Assembly: GCF_006346335.1 (NCBI RefSeq)
Contig: NZ_VDMC01000002.1
Coordinates: 310,001 to 374,000, forward strand
Direction of reading: 5' to 3'
Source of the DNA: Aequorivita sinensis
GTDB lineage: Bacteria > Bacteroidota > Bacteroidia > Flavobacteriales > Flavobacteriaceae
DNA: 64,000 bases
This document shows, piece after piece, positions 1 to 8,758 of this stretch; the stretch's first letter is position 1; the number at the start of each line of letters is the position of its first letter. The notes below the pieces were generated by a model, which had not been told where the DNA came from, searched no databases, and saw nothing but the letters and a program-made list of their open reading frames with translations. The translations under genes were made by a program, and so were the position numbers.

Positions 1-16
1 TAATTTAACATTTGTT

Positions 17-1747
17 TTAATGAATTACCATAAAATTGTTTGTTGAATAGTGAAACTCCCCATTAACCCCATATCCTTCAATAGAAATTTGATAGGTTCC
101 AGGAATATCTGAGGTAAAAAAACTATCAATAAAGCCATCATTTAGCCTTTCAATTTGCGAATTCCATATTAGCTGTACTCTATAATCTGGAATTCGAGAA
201 AGCTTATTCGCTCCTGATTGGTAATTAGGTTTATAATATTCCTTCTCTGCCACTGCTGGAATTAAATCGAAAACTTTTATACTTTTATCTGTGCTATTCG
301 GTGTAAAATCACCTTTTATAGTTTCAACAGCTATAATCCCGCTGTAAATTTTTGGTCCATATCTATACGGTTCTGTAATCACTCTTACACTTTTAATTTG
401 GCGGGGATTGTAGTTAATGAGATCTTCATTATTTATTATTTCAATTCCGTCTAACAAAACCAAAGGTGGAATATCATTAAATTTTGCAATTCTATTAGGA
501 TCATAAGCGTTGTAAATGATAAACCTGCCATTTTCTTCGTTTCCACGAATTGCTGCAAGTGTAATAACTTCTACAAAGGTTTCTCTTAAGGTAGAAAAGC
601 GAGTATAATCGTCTAAATTATATACCGTTCCTAAGTTGTTATAAAATCTTGAAGTGGTTTTATGTGGTTTCATACTATCTCTTTTGGTTTCGAAATAGGC
701 ATTTTCAATTTGTAATTGCACACTTCTTTCTTGTAACCAATTCTTCAATTCAGGATTTAAACTCAAAACCCTCCTTTTAAAGCCATTTAATTTCAAATGT
801 TTTTTATCAATATTTATAGTGTAATTTTCTTTTCTTGAATCTTTAGAGCTCAATTGAATTATTCCTTTATCAGAACTGTAGCCTTCTGATACTGAAAAGA
901 AAAATCGCCCGTTTGCATCAGTAGATGTACTTTTAAAAATGAAATCTTCTCCAGGTATCGTTAATGAAACTATTTTATTTTTAACAGGAACATTTCCATC
1001 ATTGTTTAAAATAGTACCAGAAACTAACTCTCCCCGTACCTCGGGTATATGGAAAACATCGGAAGAGTTCTCTTTAACCGATTCAGATGTTTTTCCTGAG
1101 ATTTCTATTGGATTCAGTTTTCTGACAGATAAAACAAAATTGCCATTTATTTCATTCGAGATTCCTTCTAATTTTAAACTCACCTTTTCACGAGGGCCAT
1201 AAGTAGCTTTATCCGATACAATTTTAATTTGCTGATTACTTTCATCCGAAGTAGAAACTCTGCTGAATTTTGTAGAAAAATTTAAGTGAATAGAATCTGA
1301 AGCATTCTTCACTTTATCCATTTTCATAAATGTATTTATTACGTAAATCGTTTTTAAAGCATAAGCATCTAACCTGTTATTTTTAGAGAAATTTGTATAG
1401 GAAATAAGTCTATAAATTCCAGATTTCAAAGTTGCAGGAATAAAGAAATCTCCATTAGCTCTTCCGTTATAAAGTTTTAATTTATGATGAAAAACAACCG
1501 AATCGTTTTCATTTCGCATAGAAACATACACTACTTTGCTCAGTTTACTTTTCTTACTTGCTTCATTTAAATTTAAAGTGCTGTATTGCAATAATTCCCC
1601 AGCTAATAGTATGTTAGAATTAATTGTAAGCGCTAATTTTTCTTTAGGAAAAACATTAGGCTCTACCGACAAATCTTGGTTCGGGATTTGTGAAAAAGTG
1701 GCGTTTCCCAAAAGAATGAGTAATATTATAAATATGCTTTTTTTCAT
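17..1747 (-). CDS. Exported TonB plug-domain protein without a beta-barrel
   Basis: A secreted or surface protein of about 576 residues; its exact role is unknown. It has an N-terminal signal peptide ending near ATFSQ. Residues about 25-170 resemble an MG2-like beta-sandwich, then comes a carboxypeptidase-regulatory-like segment around residues 225-310 (ELVSGTILNNDG). Near residues 420-485 there is a stretch typical of a TonB receptor plug (LVLLDGIEI, then IKSVRVI and YSGIIAVET). No outer-membrane barrel follows. I chose the ATG at 1747, because the longer frame would begin inside the preceding gene; this start lies two bases past that gene's stop. It is the last gene of an operon with a DUF4249 lipoprotein and a TonB-dependent receptor, so a role at the outer membrane together with them is likely but inferred. 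Confidence 0.7.
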   Translation of the reverse strand: MKKSIFIILLILLGNATFSQIPNQDLSVEPNVFPKEKLALTINSNILLAGELLQYSTLNLNEASKKSKLSKVVYVSMRNENDSVVFHHKLKLYNGRANGDFFIPATLKSGIYRLISYTNFSKNNRLDAYALKTIYVINTFMKMDKVKNASDSIHLNFSTKFSRVSTSDESNQQIKIVSDKATYGPREKVSLKLEGISNEINGNFVLSVRKLNPIEISGKTSESVKENSSDVFHIPEVRGELVSGTILNNDGNVPVKNKIVSLTIPGEDFIFKSTSTDANGRFFFSVSEGYSSDKGIIQLSSKDSRKENYTINIDKKHLKLNGFKRRVLSLNPELKNWLQERSVQLQIENAYFETKRDSMKPHKTTSRFYNNLGTVYNLDDYTRFSTLRETFVEVITLAAIRGNEENGRFIIYNAYDPNRIAKFNDIPPLVLLDGIEIINNEDLINYNPRQIKSVRVITEPYRYGPKIYSGIIAVETIKGDFTPNSTDKSIKVFDLIPAVAEKEYYKPNYQSGANKLSRIPDYRVQLIWNSQIERLNDGFIDSFFTSDIPGTYQISIEGYGVNGEFHYSTNNFMVIH

Positions 1748-1749
1748 AA

Positions 1750-2958
1750 TTAATCTATCCAAAAATCAGGTCTTACATTAGAAGAAAAATAAGTACAAAC
1801 ACTACATTCAGGTTGAACAACTCGATATATTAAAGTAGTACTCATTGAAAGGACTTGATAGTCATTATAAGTAATAAGTTGATATAGTGCTTCGCGTTCA
1901 TTTGGGTCGTCATCCAAGACAGTAGCGTCGTTATAATCTAATGTTAAAACCTCACAATCCACAAAATACGGCGGCTCTTCAAGACCAACATCTTCGTAGT
2001 TAAAATAAATCCTTTTAGATGTCATTGATGAGGCTTCAAAGAAACCTATTACTTTAGTGTCTAGATTATCTTCTGAAGTTATATTACCTGCCACATAACC
2101 AGGTTGACTCTGTGAAAGCAAACTCTCAATGCTGCCTAGCTCTTTAATTACTTTATAAAATGTAAAAGCTTCAACGCTCTGTACGTACTGCTTTACCAAG
2201 ATACTATACCGAGTTTGCATTTTGGCATCATTTTTAGAAAGGTATTTCACTGGAAATCTATTGACTCTATTATCGTTAAGTTCGGTAGTGGAAGTTTGTA
2301 TGATTCCTGTTGAATACTCGGTAGTATAACATATTTCTTCAGGTTCTCTAGGCGTAAGGATAACTTCATAAGTACCACGAGTAAAATCGTAATTCACAAT
2401 TTCGGCATAATACGGGGATGGATTTGGTGCAACAATTTTATAAGTTTCCTCGTATTCATACCTAAAGTACTTTGCGCTTCCTGTAGGATCTTCTGTGTTC
2501 ACCAGAACATGAGCCCCATCTTTATTTTCTGCTGTATTAACTACGCGTTCTGTATAAACTTCAGTCATTTCAACTGATGGCGGGAGAACAACTTCAGAAG
2601 AAGAATATCGTTTCCCGTCCTGGGTGATTATACTTAATGTATATGCAACATTAGGCTCAGCTTTAAATGGCATCTCCGAAACGTAATAATTTTCAGAAGC
2701 GTCCCATATAAAATCAAAGGTGCTCCCAGTATTTGTATTGACTACAACAGTTGCATTGTTTTCAAATAATATTTCAGGATTCTCTAAAGTTGTTGTCTTG
2801 CTTAGTTTTACGATTTGAGGTTTAAATTCATCAGTAATTGTACTTTCCACAACTAAAACACTTTCAAAATCTACTGTCTCAATTTCATACGGCTCAGTAC
2901 AAGCCCATAGATTTAAAAATATGGCGAAAAGAACGATATATAATAGGTTTGCTTTCAT
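1750..2958 (-). CDS. DUF4249 family lipoprotein
   Basis: A predicted lipoprotein of 402 residues. The N-terminus has a hydrophobic segment followed by a lipobox-like LWAC with Cys at about residue 20. The fold family is recognised from the overall pattern: an early FESVLVVESTITDE segment, a KLSKT strand and a long beta-rich body. DUF4249 proteins of Bacteroidetes are typically encoded directly after a TonB-dependent receptor with a carboxypeptidase-like N-terminus, and that is the arrangement here (5-bp gap). Function is not established; an accessory role for the receptor, such as substrate capture on the cell surface, is inferred from this pairing. The C-terminus has a CxxC motif (CSVC), which may be a disulfide or metal site. 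Confidence 0.85.
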   Translation of the reverse strand: MKANLLYIVLFAIFLNLWACTEPYEIETVDFESVLVVESTITDEFKPQIVKLSKTTTLENPEILFENNATVVVNTNTGSTFDFIWDASENYYVSEMPFKAEPNVAYTLSIITQDGKRYSSSEVVLPPSVEMTEVYTERVVNTAENKDGAHVLVNTEDPTGSAKYFRYEYEETYKIVAPNPSPYYAEIVNYDFTRGTYEVILTPREPEEICYTTEYSTGIIQTSTTELNDNRVNRFPVKYLSKNDAKMQTRYSILVKQYVQSVEAFTFYKVIKELGSIESLLSQSQPGYVAGNITSEDNLDTKVIGFFEASSMTSKRIYFNYEDVGLEEPPYFVDCEVLTLDYNDATVLDDDPNEREALYQLITYNDYQVLSMSTTLIYRVVQPECSVCTYFSSNVRPDFWID

Positions 2959-2963
2959 AATTC

Positions 2964-5726
2964 CTAAAACTTAAAGTTATATGTTATTGTAGGAACTGGT
3001 ATCGAAAAAATAGAAGTTTTATACGCTTTAATTTCTCCCGCTTCATTTACAAAAAACACTGAATACGGATTATTTCTACCCAATACATTATAAACTGAAA
3101 TATTAATAAAGCTATGTGCTAGCTTATTTAGTTTATGATTCCCTTCTATGTTTACGCCTAAATCTAATCTGTAATAATTTGGAATTCGAAATTGATTTCG
3201 GTCGCTGTATAAAACTTGTTCTTCTCCTGCAAAAACATAACGCCCTATTGGATATGTAATTGGTCGGCCAGTTTGGTAAGTAAAGTTTCCAGAAAAACTA
3301 AAACGCTTAGTTAATTTATAATTGGCAACAATTGAAAAGTCGTGAGGTTTGTCATAATTAGCTGAAAAAAACTCGCCATTATTTACACGCTCTTGCATAA
3401 GTTGGCTATCTAATTTCACTTGTGAACGAGAGTAACTATAACCAACATATCCATTAAACCTTCCACTATTCTTTTTTACTAAAAATTCAACTCCATACGC
3501 TTTTCCTTCACCTTGCAGTAACTCGGTTTCCAATTCATCATTCATTATTAATTGTGCGCCAATTTTATAATCTAATATGTCGGCCATTGTTTTGTAATAC
3601 CCTTCTAGACTAAACTCAATGTCTTTTTCTGATAGGTTTTTGAAGAAACCTAAGCTGTATTGATTTGCACGTTGAGGCTCGATATTTAAATCTGAAAGCT
3701 TCCAAATATCTGTAGGCGATTGTGTGGTATTGGTAGATAGTAAATGTAGATATTGAATGGTTCTATTAAATCCAGCTTTCACTGAAAAATCGTTTCCTAG
3801 TAAATATCTTGCTGAAAATCTATATTCTAAGCCTCCGTAGGTTTTGATAGATTCATTATTGCCGAATTCTTTAACCTCTTCTATTGAGCTATCACTTTTA
3901 GGAACCCCAGAAGAATAAATATTTTGAGTTGCAGGGCCTAACGCTGAATAAAAAGAATAGCGCAACCCTAAATCTAGAAGAAACTTTTTATTCACTTCAA
4001 ACAAATCGGCTAGATAAATTGCAGACTCTAACCCTTTCTCTCTGTCTATACTTTTAGCCAGTACATCAGAGTTTTCACCAATAGGATTAATATTTCCAGG
4101 GTCTATAGCATACAATTTACTGCTTAAACCGTAACTCAATCTGTGCTTATTATTAAGCTTATAATTGAAGTTTAACTTCGCTTGATACTCGTTTAACTGA
4201 TAATCAAATTCAAAATCTTGATTGGCATCAGCCTCATAATTTACTTCGTATTGATACTGACTATTTACTAAAATAAGTTCAGCTTTACTCTTTTCACTAA
4301 AGGCATGATTGTATTTTAATGAAATCAATCGGTTAGAATAATCAAAAATTGAATCGGAAGTTATGCTGAATCGATCTTTACTGAAATAAACTGTCCCTTG
4401 AATTGAATTATCATTATCTATATTGTGTTTATATTTTACAATTCCATCGTAAAAAGAAGCTTCGCTATTTTTTAATTTATCTTCATCTAGACTTCTTAAA
4501 ATCCAATCGGAGTACGTAGCTCGAAACCCGGCTATTAATGAAGCTTTTTCTTTTACCACAGGTATTTCAAGCGCGAGGTTGGCGGTTATAGGCCCTATAG
4601 ACCCTTCTCCAGCAAACTTTTCCATATTACCCGATTTGGTTTCTATATCAAAAACTGAAGAAAGTCGGCCACCGTATTCAGCTGGAATACTAGCCTTATA
4701 AATTTCCATGCTTCCCGTTGTAAAAGGGTTTACTGCCGAGAAGAACCCTAAAAAGTGAGAAGGATTGTATAAAACAGCATCGTCTAATAAAATTAGATTT
4801 TGATCTGAACGTCCACCACGAACATTAAACCCACTAGACCCTTCACCAGCGGTTTTAATTCCTGGCATAGTGGTAGCTACTTTTAAAACATCACGCTCTC
4901 CTAATACCAAGGGAATTGTTTTAATCGACTCAATGTCTATATTAGTTACACCTACAACAGCATCGCGAACATTGGCATCTTTATTAGACTTTACCACCAC
5001 TTCTTCTAATGATTCGGTGTTTTCGAGTAATTCGATATTAAGCGAACCATCTCCATACATAATTACATCTTGACGTATTTTTTCGAACCCTAATAAGTTT
5101 GTTTCTAACTTATTTAAACCATAAGGAAGCCGAATACTATATTTTCCTTCAGAATCAGTAATAGCATATTTACTTCTATCTACTGTAGAAATTGAAAGAT
5201 TTGCAAGAGGTTCCCCTGTATTAAAATTTTTAAAAACTCCTGAGAGTACATATGTGTTATTAGAAGTATTTGGGCGTTGTTTCCCTATAGTTACCATTTT
5301 TCTTTTGTGAACAGTATGACTATTGGCATATTCTTCTTGAAAAATAGGAGCGTTGCTTTTGACTTCTATCGAATTTTCTTTCTGTGTCACTTCATTGAAA
5401 AAATCTGGAGGCAATTCAGTATAGACATAGGTATTATTAAGAAGAATAACTTTGTTATCCTTAAGCACGTAATTGATGTTTGTGTTACTAAAAAGTCCTT
5501 CTAAAACCTCTCTTAAAGATTCATTTTTAAAAGTTTTTGTTACATAATATCCCTTCAGCCAAGTTTCTTCAAAATAGAATTCTTTATTAGAAATTGATTC
5601 CACTTTAAGAATGGCTTCTTTTAATGGTGAATTATTAAACGTAGCTGTAATATTCTGTTCGGTTTGACCAAACAAGCCTACAGTGGAAAGTAATAGCATA
5701 AGAATTGCCAGGAAATTAATTTGCAT
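2964..5726 (-). CDS. TonB-dependent receptor with STN and carboxypeptidase-like N-terminal domains
   Basis: Outer-membrane receptor of about 920 residues for energy-dependent uptake of an unknown ligand. After the signal peptide comes an STN (secretin/TonB short N-terminal) domain at about residues 25-95, then a CarboxypepD_reg-like domain near 160-235 (LSGVFKNFNTGEPL), a plug domain near 255-370 containing GGRSDQNLILLDDA, and a barrel that ends in an aromatic residue (YNFKF). The longer frame opens with a TTG; I prefer the ATG at 5726 because it gives a clean signal peptide. STN domains in this class usually receive FecR-type anti-sigma input, but no sigma or anti-sigma gene is in the window. 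It lies in the same operon as the DUF4249 lipoprotein and the plug-only protein. Confidence 0.9.
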   Translation of the reverse strand: MQINFLAILMLLLSTVGLFGQTEQNITATFNNSPLKEAILKVESISNKEFYFEETWLKGYYVTKTFKNESLREVLEGLFSNTNINYVLKDNKVILLNNTYVYTELPPDFFNEVTQKENSIEVKSNAPIFQEEYANSHTVHKRKMVTIGKQRPNTSNNTYVLSGVFKNFNTGEPLANLSISTVDRSKYAITDSEGKYSIRLPYGLNKLETNLLGFEKIRQDVIMYGDGSLNIELLENTESLEEVVVKSNKDANVRDAVVGVTNIDIESIKTIPLVLGERDVLKVATTMPGIKTAGEGSSGFNVRGGRSDQNLILLDDAVLYNPSHFLGFFSAVNPFTTGSMEIYKASIPAEYGGRLSSVFDIETKSGNMEKFAGEGSIGPITANLALEIPVVKEKASLIAGFRATYSDWILRSLDEDKLKNSEASFYDGIVKYKHNIDNDNSIQGTVYFSKDRFSITSDSIFDYSNRLISLKYNHAFSEKSKAELILVNSQYQYEVNYEADANQDFEFDYQLNEYQAKLNFNYKLNNKHRLSYGLSSKLYAIDPGNINPIGENSDVLAKSIDREKGLESAIYLADLFEVNKKFLLDLGLRYSFYSALGPATQNIYSSGVPKSDSSIEEVKEFGNNESIKTYGGLEYRFSARYLLGNDFSVKAGFNRTIQYLHLLSTNTTQSPTDIWKLSDLNIEPQRANQYSLGFFKNLSEKDIEFSLEGYYKTMADILDYKIGAQLIMNDELETELLQGEGKAYGVEFLVKKNSGRFNGYVGYSYSRSQVKLDSQLMQERVNNGEFFSANYDKPHDFSIVANYKLTKRFSFSGNFTYQTGRPITYPIGRYVFAGEEQVLYSDRNQFRIPNYYRLDLGVNIEGNHKLNKLAHSFINISVYNVLGRNNPYSVFFVNEAGEIKAYKTSIFSIPVPTITYNFKF

Positions 5727-5744
5727 AAAGCGCGGCTTCAATAT

Positions 5745-6470
5745 TTAAATTTTAGAGGGTTTTGAGAGTCCTTCTATATGTGTTATAAGTTTAATCATAA
5801 AATTATCTGGGTTAGACTTATAGAGTTTTTTATAACTTTTATAATATTTTCGGATATCATCCTCTCTTTCCGGCAAGGCTCTTCGCAAGTCTTTAATCGA
5901 ATTTATTACCATGTAGTTTCCACCTACCTTTAACAAGTAATAATTGTTTATAGAAAATTGATACTGAACTCCACTATTTAATGCCTTATCTTTTTTCCTT
6001 TTACTGTGTTTAATGTAAAGCTTGAACTGGTTTCCGAGATAAGCCTCTTCAAAAAAACCATTTCCAGGTAACGGTAAGTTTATATCTACTAACTTCACAA
6101 AATTCCGGTTGTAAATTGAAAAGGATGTGACAAAATCTGGGAAAAGTTTTACATTGAAAACACTTAGTTTACCTTCAGAATGAGTAATAAGATTATCCTC
6201 TAACAAATCGTATTTCAACAATACATTGCTGTAAAACTCGCCATTATAGCTTACCGCTCCTCTTACATAATCATAACCTTTAAAGTATCTATAAGTTCCA
6301 TTAGTATTTAAGAAAAGGTCGGTAAATTCTGTCCCGTTAAATAATCCAGTGTTTTCTACACCAATAATATTATCATAGGTTTCATAAACTTTACCTTCTG
6401 CAACCGTTTGAGCATGTATAAAATGAGTTGTAAATAAAAGAATAGAAGTAACTGTAATTGTTATTTTCAA
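5745..6470 (-). CDS. Secreted protein of unknown function
   Basis: I do not recognise this 241-residue protein. It starts with a signal peptide (cleavage after THFIHAQ) and is rich in aromatic beta-strand segments such as NTNGTYRYFKGYDYVRG. A lysine-rich C-terminal helix region follows (YYKSYKKLYKS). It appears to be the first gene of the operon leading to the TonB-dependent receptor, 18 bases upstream of the chosen receptor start. The start codon is TTG at 6470; no in-frame ATG would keep the signal peptide. By position it may be a periplasmic or surface partner of the receptor system, but this is inference only. Confidence 0.75.
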   Translation of the reverse strand: MKITITVTSILLFTTHFIHAQTVAEGKVYETYDNIIGVENTGLFNGTEFTDLFLNTNGTYRYFKGYDYVRGAVSYNGEFYSNVLLKYDLLEDNLITHSEGKLSVFNVKLFPDFVTSFSIYNRNFVKLVDINLPLPGNGFFEEAYLGNQFKLYIKHSKRKKDKALNSGVQYQFSINNYYLLKVGGNYMVINSIKDLRRALPEREDDIRKYYKSYKKLYKSNPDNFMIKLITHIEGLSKPSKI

Positions 6471-6711
6471 AATTGGATATATGACTTATAAATTCACTTT
6501 AAAATTAACAAAAAAACTATACTCTCACTCAAATTTTAAGATAATCGTAAAACCCAATTAAGATTAATGGGGATATTTCTATAAACCCTTGACCACTAAT
6601 AAAGTATCATCAAACGATAATTATAAATAATCTGGAATTAATGTAACCTAAAAGTTTTAATGGCATCAAACCAATACTAACAATTAAAGGTTAAATCTAA
6701 AATCAGACACT

Positions 6712-7254
6712 ATGAAAACACTATCGATTATTAAGACACTTGCTATAATAGTATTTACCTTCATTACTTCTATTAGCATTTATGCCCAAGAAACTCCACA
6801 ATTAAATGATGCCGAAATTGCAAATGTTGCGGTTGTAGCTAACCAAATCGACATCGATTATGCAAAACTTGCTATTGCCAAATCAAAAGATGCAGCCGTA
6901 CGTGAATTTGCAAATACCATGATTAACGATCACCAAGCAATTATAGATCTTGCTGTAGAACTTGTTACTAAACTTGGCGTTAATCCTAAAGACAATCCTG
7001 TAAGTAAGTCCTTGTTAAACCAAGCCGATGAAACCACTAAAAAATTAAAGTCGGTAAAAGGAAAAGCTTTTGACGAAGCATACATAAATAATGAAGTGGC
7101 ATATCACAAAACAGTGATTGATGCTGTAAATACATTGTTGATTCCTCAATCTCAAAACACAGAGCTAAAGGCATTACTTAAAACTGCTGTTCCAATCTTG
7201 GAAACACATTATCATCATGCTAAAATGGCCCAAAGTAAAATTCTTAAAAAATGA
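6712..7254 (+). CDS. DUF4142 domain-containing exported protein
   Basis: Exported helical protein of 180 residues. It has a signal peptide ending near ISIYAQ and a DUF4142 body with the family hallmarks: a VAVVANQIDIDYAKLA helix, REFANTMINDHQAI, and a C-terminal YHHAKMAQ segment. The fold is a ferritin-like four-helix bundle with several His residues that could bind metal; the biochemical role is not established. The stop codon overlaps the ATG of the cupredoxin by four bases (ATGA), so the two are translationally coupled. A link to extracytoplasmic metal or redox handling is inferred from this pairing. Confidence 0.88.
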   Translation: MKTLSIIKTLAIIVFTFITSISIYAQETPQLNDAEIANVAVVANQIDIDYAKLAIAKSKDAAVREFANTMINDHQAIIDLAVELVTKLGVNPKDNPVSKSLLNQADETTKKLKSVKGKAFDEAYINNEVAYHKTVIDAVNTLLIPQSQNTELKALLKTAVPILETHYHHAKMAQSKILKK

Positions 7255-7610
7255 AAGCTCTTAAAATCTTTTCGCTAAGAAAAACTGTATTAGTTTTAGG
7301 AACAACGATGATTTTTCTATTGTTTTCTAGCTTAAGTACTACTGAATCTAATTCAAACACACCTACAAGGCATGTAGTTAATATTTATCAGATGAAATTT
7401 GTCCCAGAAAAAATTCAAGTAAAAAAAGGTGATATAATAGAATGGGTTAATAAAGACATCGTTCCTCACGACGTAACAGAAATCAATAAGAAATGGGCTT
7501 CTAAAACATTGAATAAAGGAGATTCTTTTTCAAAAAAGATTACCTCTAATTTTGATTATTTCTGCAGTATACATATTGTAATGAAAGGTTCGGTAAGTAT
7601 TAAGAAATAG
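7251..7610 (+). CDS. Plastocyanin/azurin-like cupredoxin
   Basis: A small exported type-1 copper protein of 119 residues, probably an electron carrier or copper chaperone outside the inner membrane. An N-terminal hydrophobic segment (about residues 12-28) is followed by one cupredoxin domain. The copper ligands can be read directly: His in VPHDV near residue 65, then Cys, His and Met in the C-terminal loop FCSIHIVMKG near residues 104-111. The Met spacing fits a plastocyanin or pseudoazurin site. It is co-translated with the DUF4142 gene (4-bp overlap). No partner oxidase or reductase is adjacent, so the physiological donor is unknown. Confidence 0.88.
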   Translation: MKALKIFSLRKTVLVLGTTMIFLLFSSLSTTESNSNTPTRHVVNIYQMKFVPEKIQVKKGDIIEWVNKDIVPHDVTEINKKWASKTLNKGDSFSKKITSNFDYFCSIHIVMKGSVSIKK

Positions 7611-7748
7611 CACTCCTTAGTTCAAAAGAAGCTCATAGTTGAAATTGTTTCCTTATTCCGCAATAAGTTTCTTTATTTTAAAAATGTTTAAAATCTTAAG
7701 GAGTTTTAATTTCTCCAAATCCAATGTACCTTTACTGCAAACTTTATT

Positions 7749-8234
7749 ATGAAAGCAGCCAGCCTAAAGGAAATCAAAACCGAACTTAATCATCGTTCTA
7801 CTCAAGAACTACTAGAACTTTGCCTTAGGCTTTCTAAGTTTAAAAAAGAAAATAAAGAGCTACTCACTTATTTATTATTTGAATCTGCTAATGAAGAAGC
7901 TTTTATAAGAAGTATAAAAACCAAGATAGATGAAGATTTTGAGAGTATAAACACTAAAACCTTCTATTTTATTAAAAAAAGCGTTCGGAAAATCCTAAGA
8001 GAGATTAAAAAGTTTATTCGCTATTCTCAGAACAAAGAAACTGAGGTTGAATTATTGCTTTATTTTTGTCATAAACTAAAAGATTTTAAACCCTCTATTA
8101 AACGAAATACAACACTTATCAATCTTTATAATAGACAAATTGAATACATACAGAAAAAAGTATCTACCCTTCACGAAGACTTGCAGTATGATTATGAAAT
8201 GGAAATAGAAGAGCTACTAAACTCAGATTTTTAA
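7749..8234 (+). CDS. Conserved alpha-helical protein of unknown function
   Basis: A cytoplasmic-looking protein of 161 residues with no signal peptide or membrane segment. It is strongly helical and highly charged, with Lys/Glu-rich stretches (KFKKENKELLTYLLFE, KKSVRKILREIKKFIRY) that could form HEAT-like or coiled helices. I do not recognise a catalytic motif. It sits alone between the cupredoxin and arsenate reductase genes on the same strand, with 138 and 65 bp gaps. The composition resembles proteins commonly seen in Bacteroidetes genomes without assigned function, so no role is proposed. Confidence 0.7.
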   Translation: MKAASLKEIKTELNHRSTQELLELCLRLSKFKKENKELLTYLLFESANEEAFIRSIKTKIDEDFESINTKTFYFIKKSVRKILREIKKFIRYSQNKETEVELLLYFCHKLKDFKPSIKRNTTLINLYNRQIEYIQKKVSTLHEDLQYDYEMEIEELLNSDF

Positions 8235-8299
8235 TTCAATTTGAACTTTTATTTCTATTATTTTTACAAAACATTAAAATATTAAATCCTAAAGAAAAA

Positions 8300-8641
8300 A
8301 TGACCACTCTATATCACAACCCACGATGCAGTAAATCTAGACAAGCATTGCAACTTCTTGAAGAAAAAGGGGAAACCATTAATGTTGTAAAATATCTTGA
8401 AGACATACCTTCAAAACAGGAGTTAAAACAAATTATAGAATTGCTAGGTATTAAACCAATTGAACTTGTGCGCACTCAAGAAAAGGAATGGAAAGAAAAT
8501 TTTAAAGACAAAGATCTTTCAGACGAGCAGATTATTGATGCTATGATTAAAAATCCAAAACTAATTGAAAGACCTATAGCTGTAAAAGGTACAAAAGCAG
8601 TAATCGGTAGACCACCAGAAAATATCCTAGAGTTACTTTAA
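8300..8641 (+). CDS. arsC: Arsenate reductase (glutaredoxin type)
   Basis: Cytoplasmic 113-residue protein of the ArsC/Spx-like thioredoxin fold. The classic family reading frame is present: TLYHNPRCSKSRQAL with the catalytic Cys at about residue 10, the LVRTQE segment, and PKLIERPIAV with the conserved Arg near residue 95. Known members reduce arsenate to arsenite using glutathione and glutaredoxin. In Bacteroidetes, family members may have other thiol-redox roles, so substrate is not certain. No arsenite efflux pump or ArsR regulator is adjacent, which argues against a dedicated arsenic operon. Confidence 0.88.
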   Translation: MTTLYHNPRCSKSRQALQLLEEKGETINVVKYLEDIPSKQELKQIIELLGIKPIELVRTQEKEWKENFKDKDLSDEQIIDAMIKNPKLIERPIAVKGTKAVIGRPPENILELL

Positions 8642-8758
8642 TCTAGGTCCTCTATAGTTTAACATTAACGGGCTTTTCAGCGGGTATTATTAACAGAAAA
8701 TTAGCAGAATTCAATTCTAACAATACTATTTTCGTGAGTTAATTTTTTAACTCTACTC

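Noticed and set aside
2964-5726. STN-domain receptor as part of a FecI/FecR-type signalling set
   Set aside because: No sigma factor or anti-sigma gene is found in the window, so only the domain is reported.
6471-6711. Intergenic 241 bp between divergent operons as a site for an RNA or promoter pair
   Set aside because: No TAnnTTTG element, stable hairpin or reading frame stands out on either strand.
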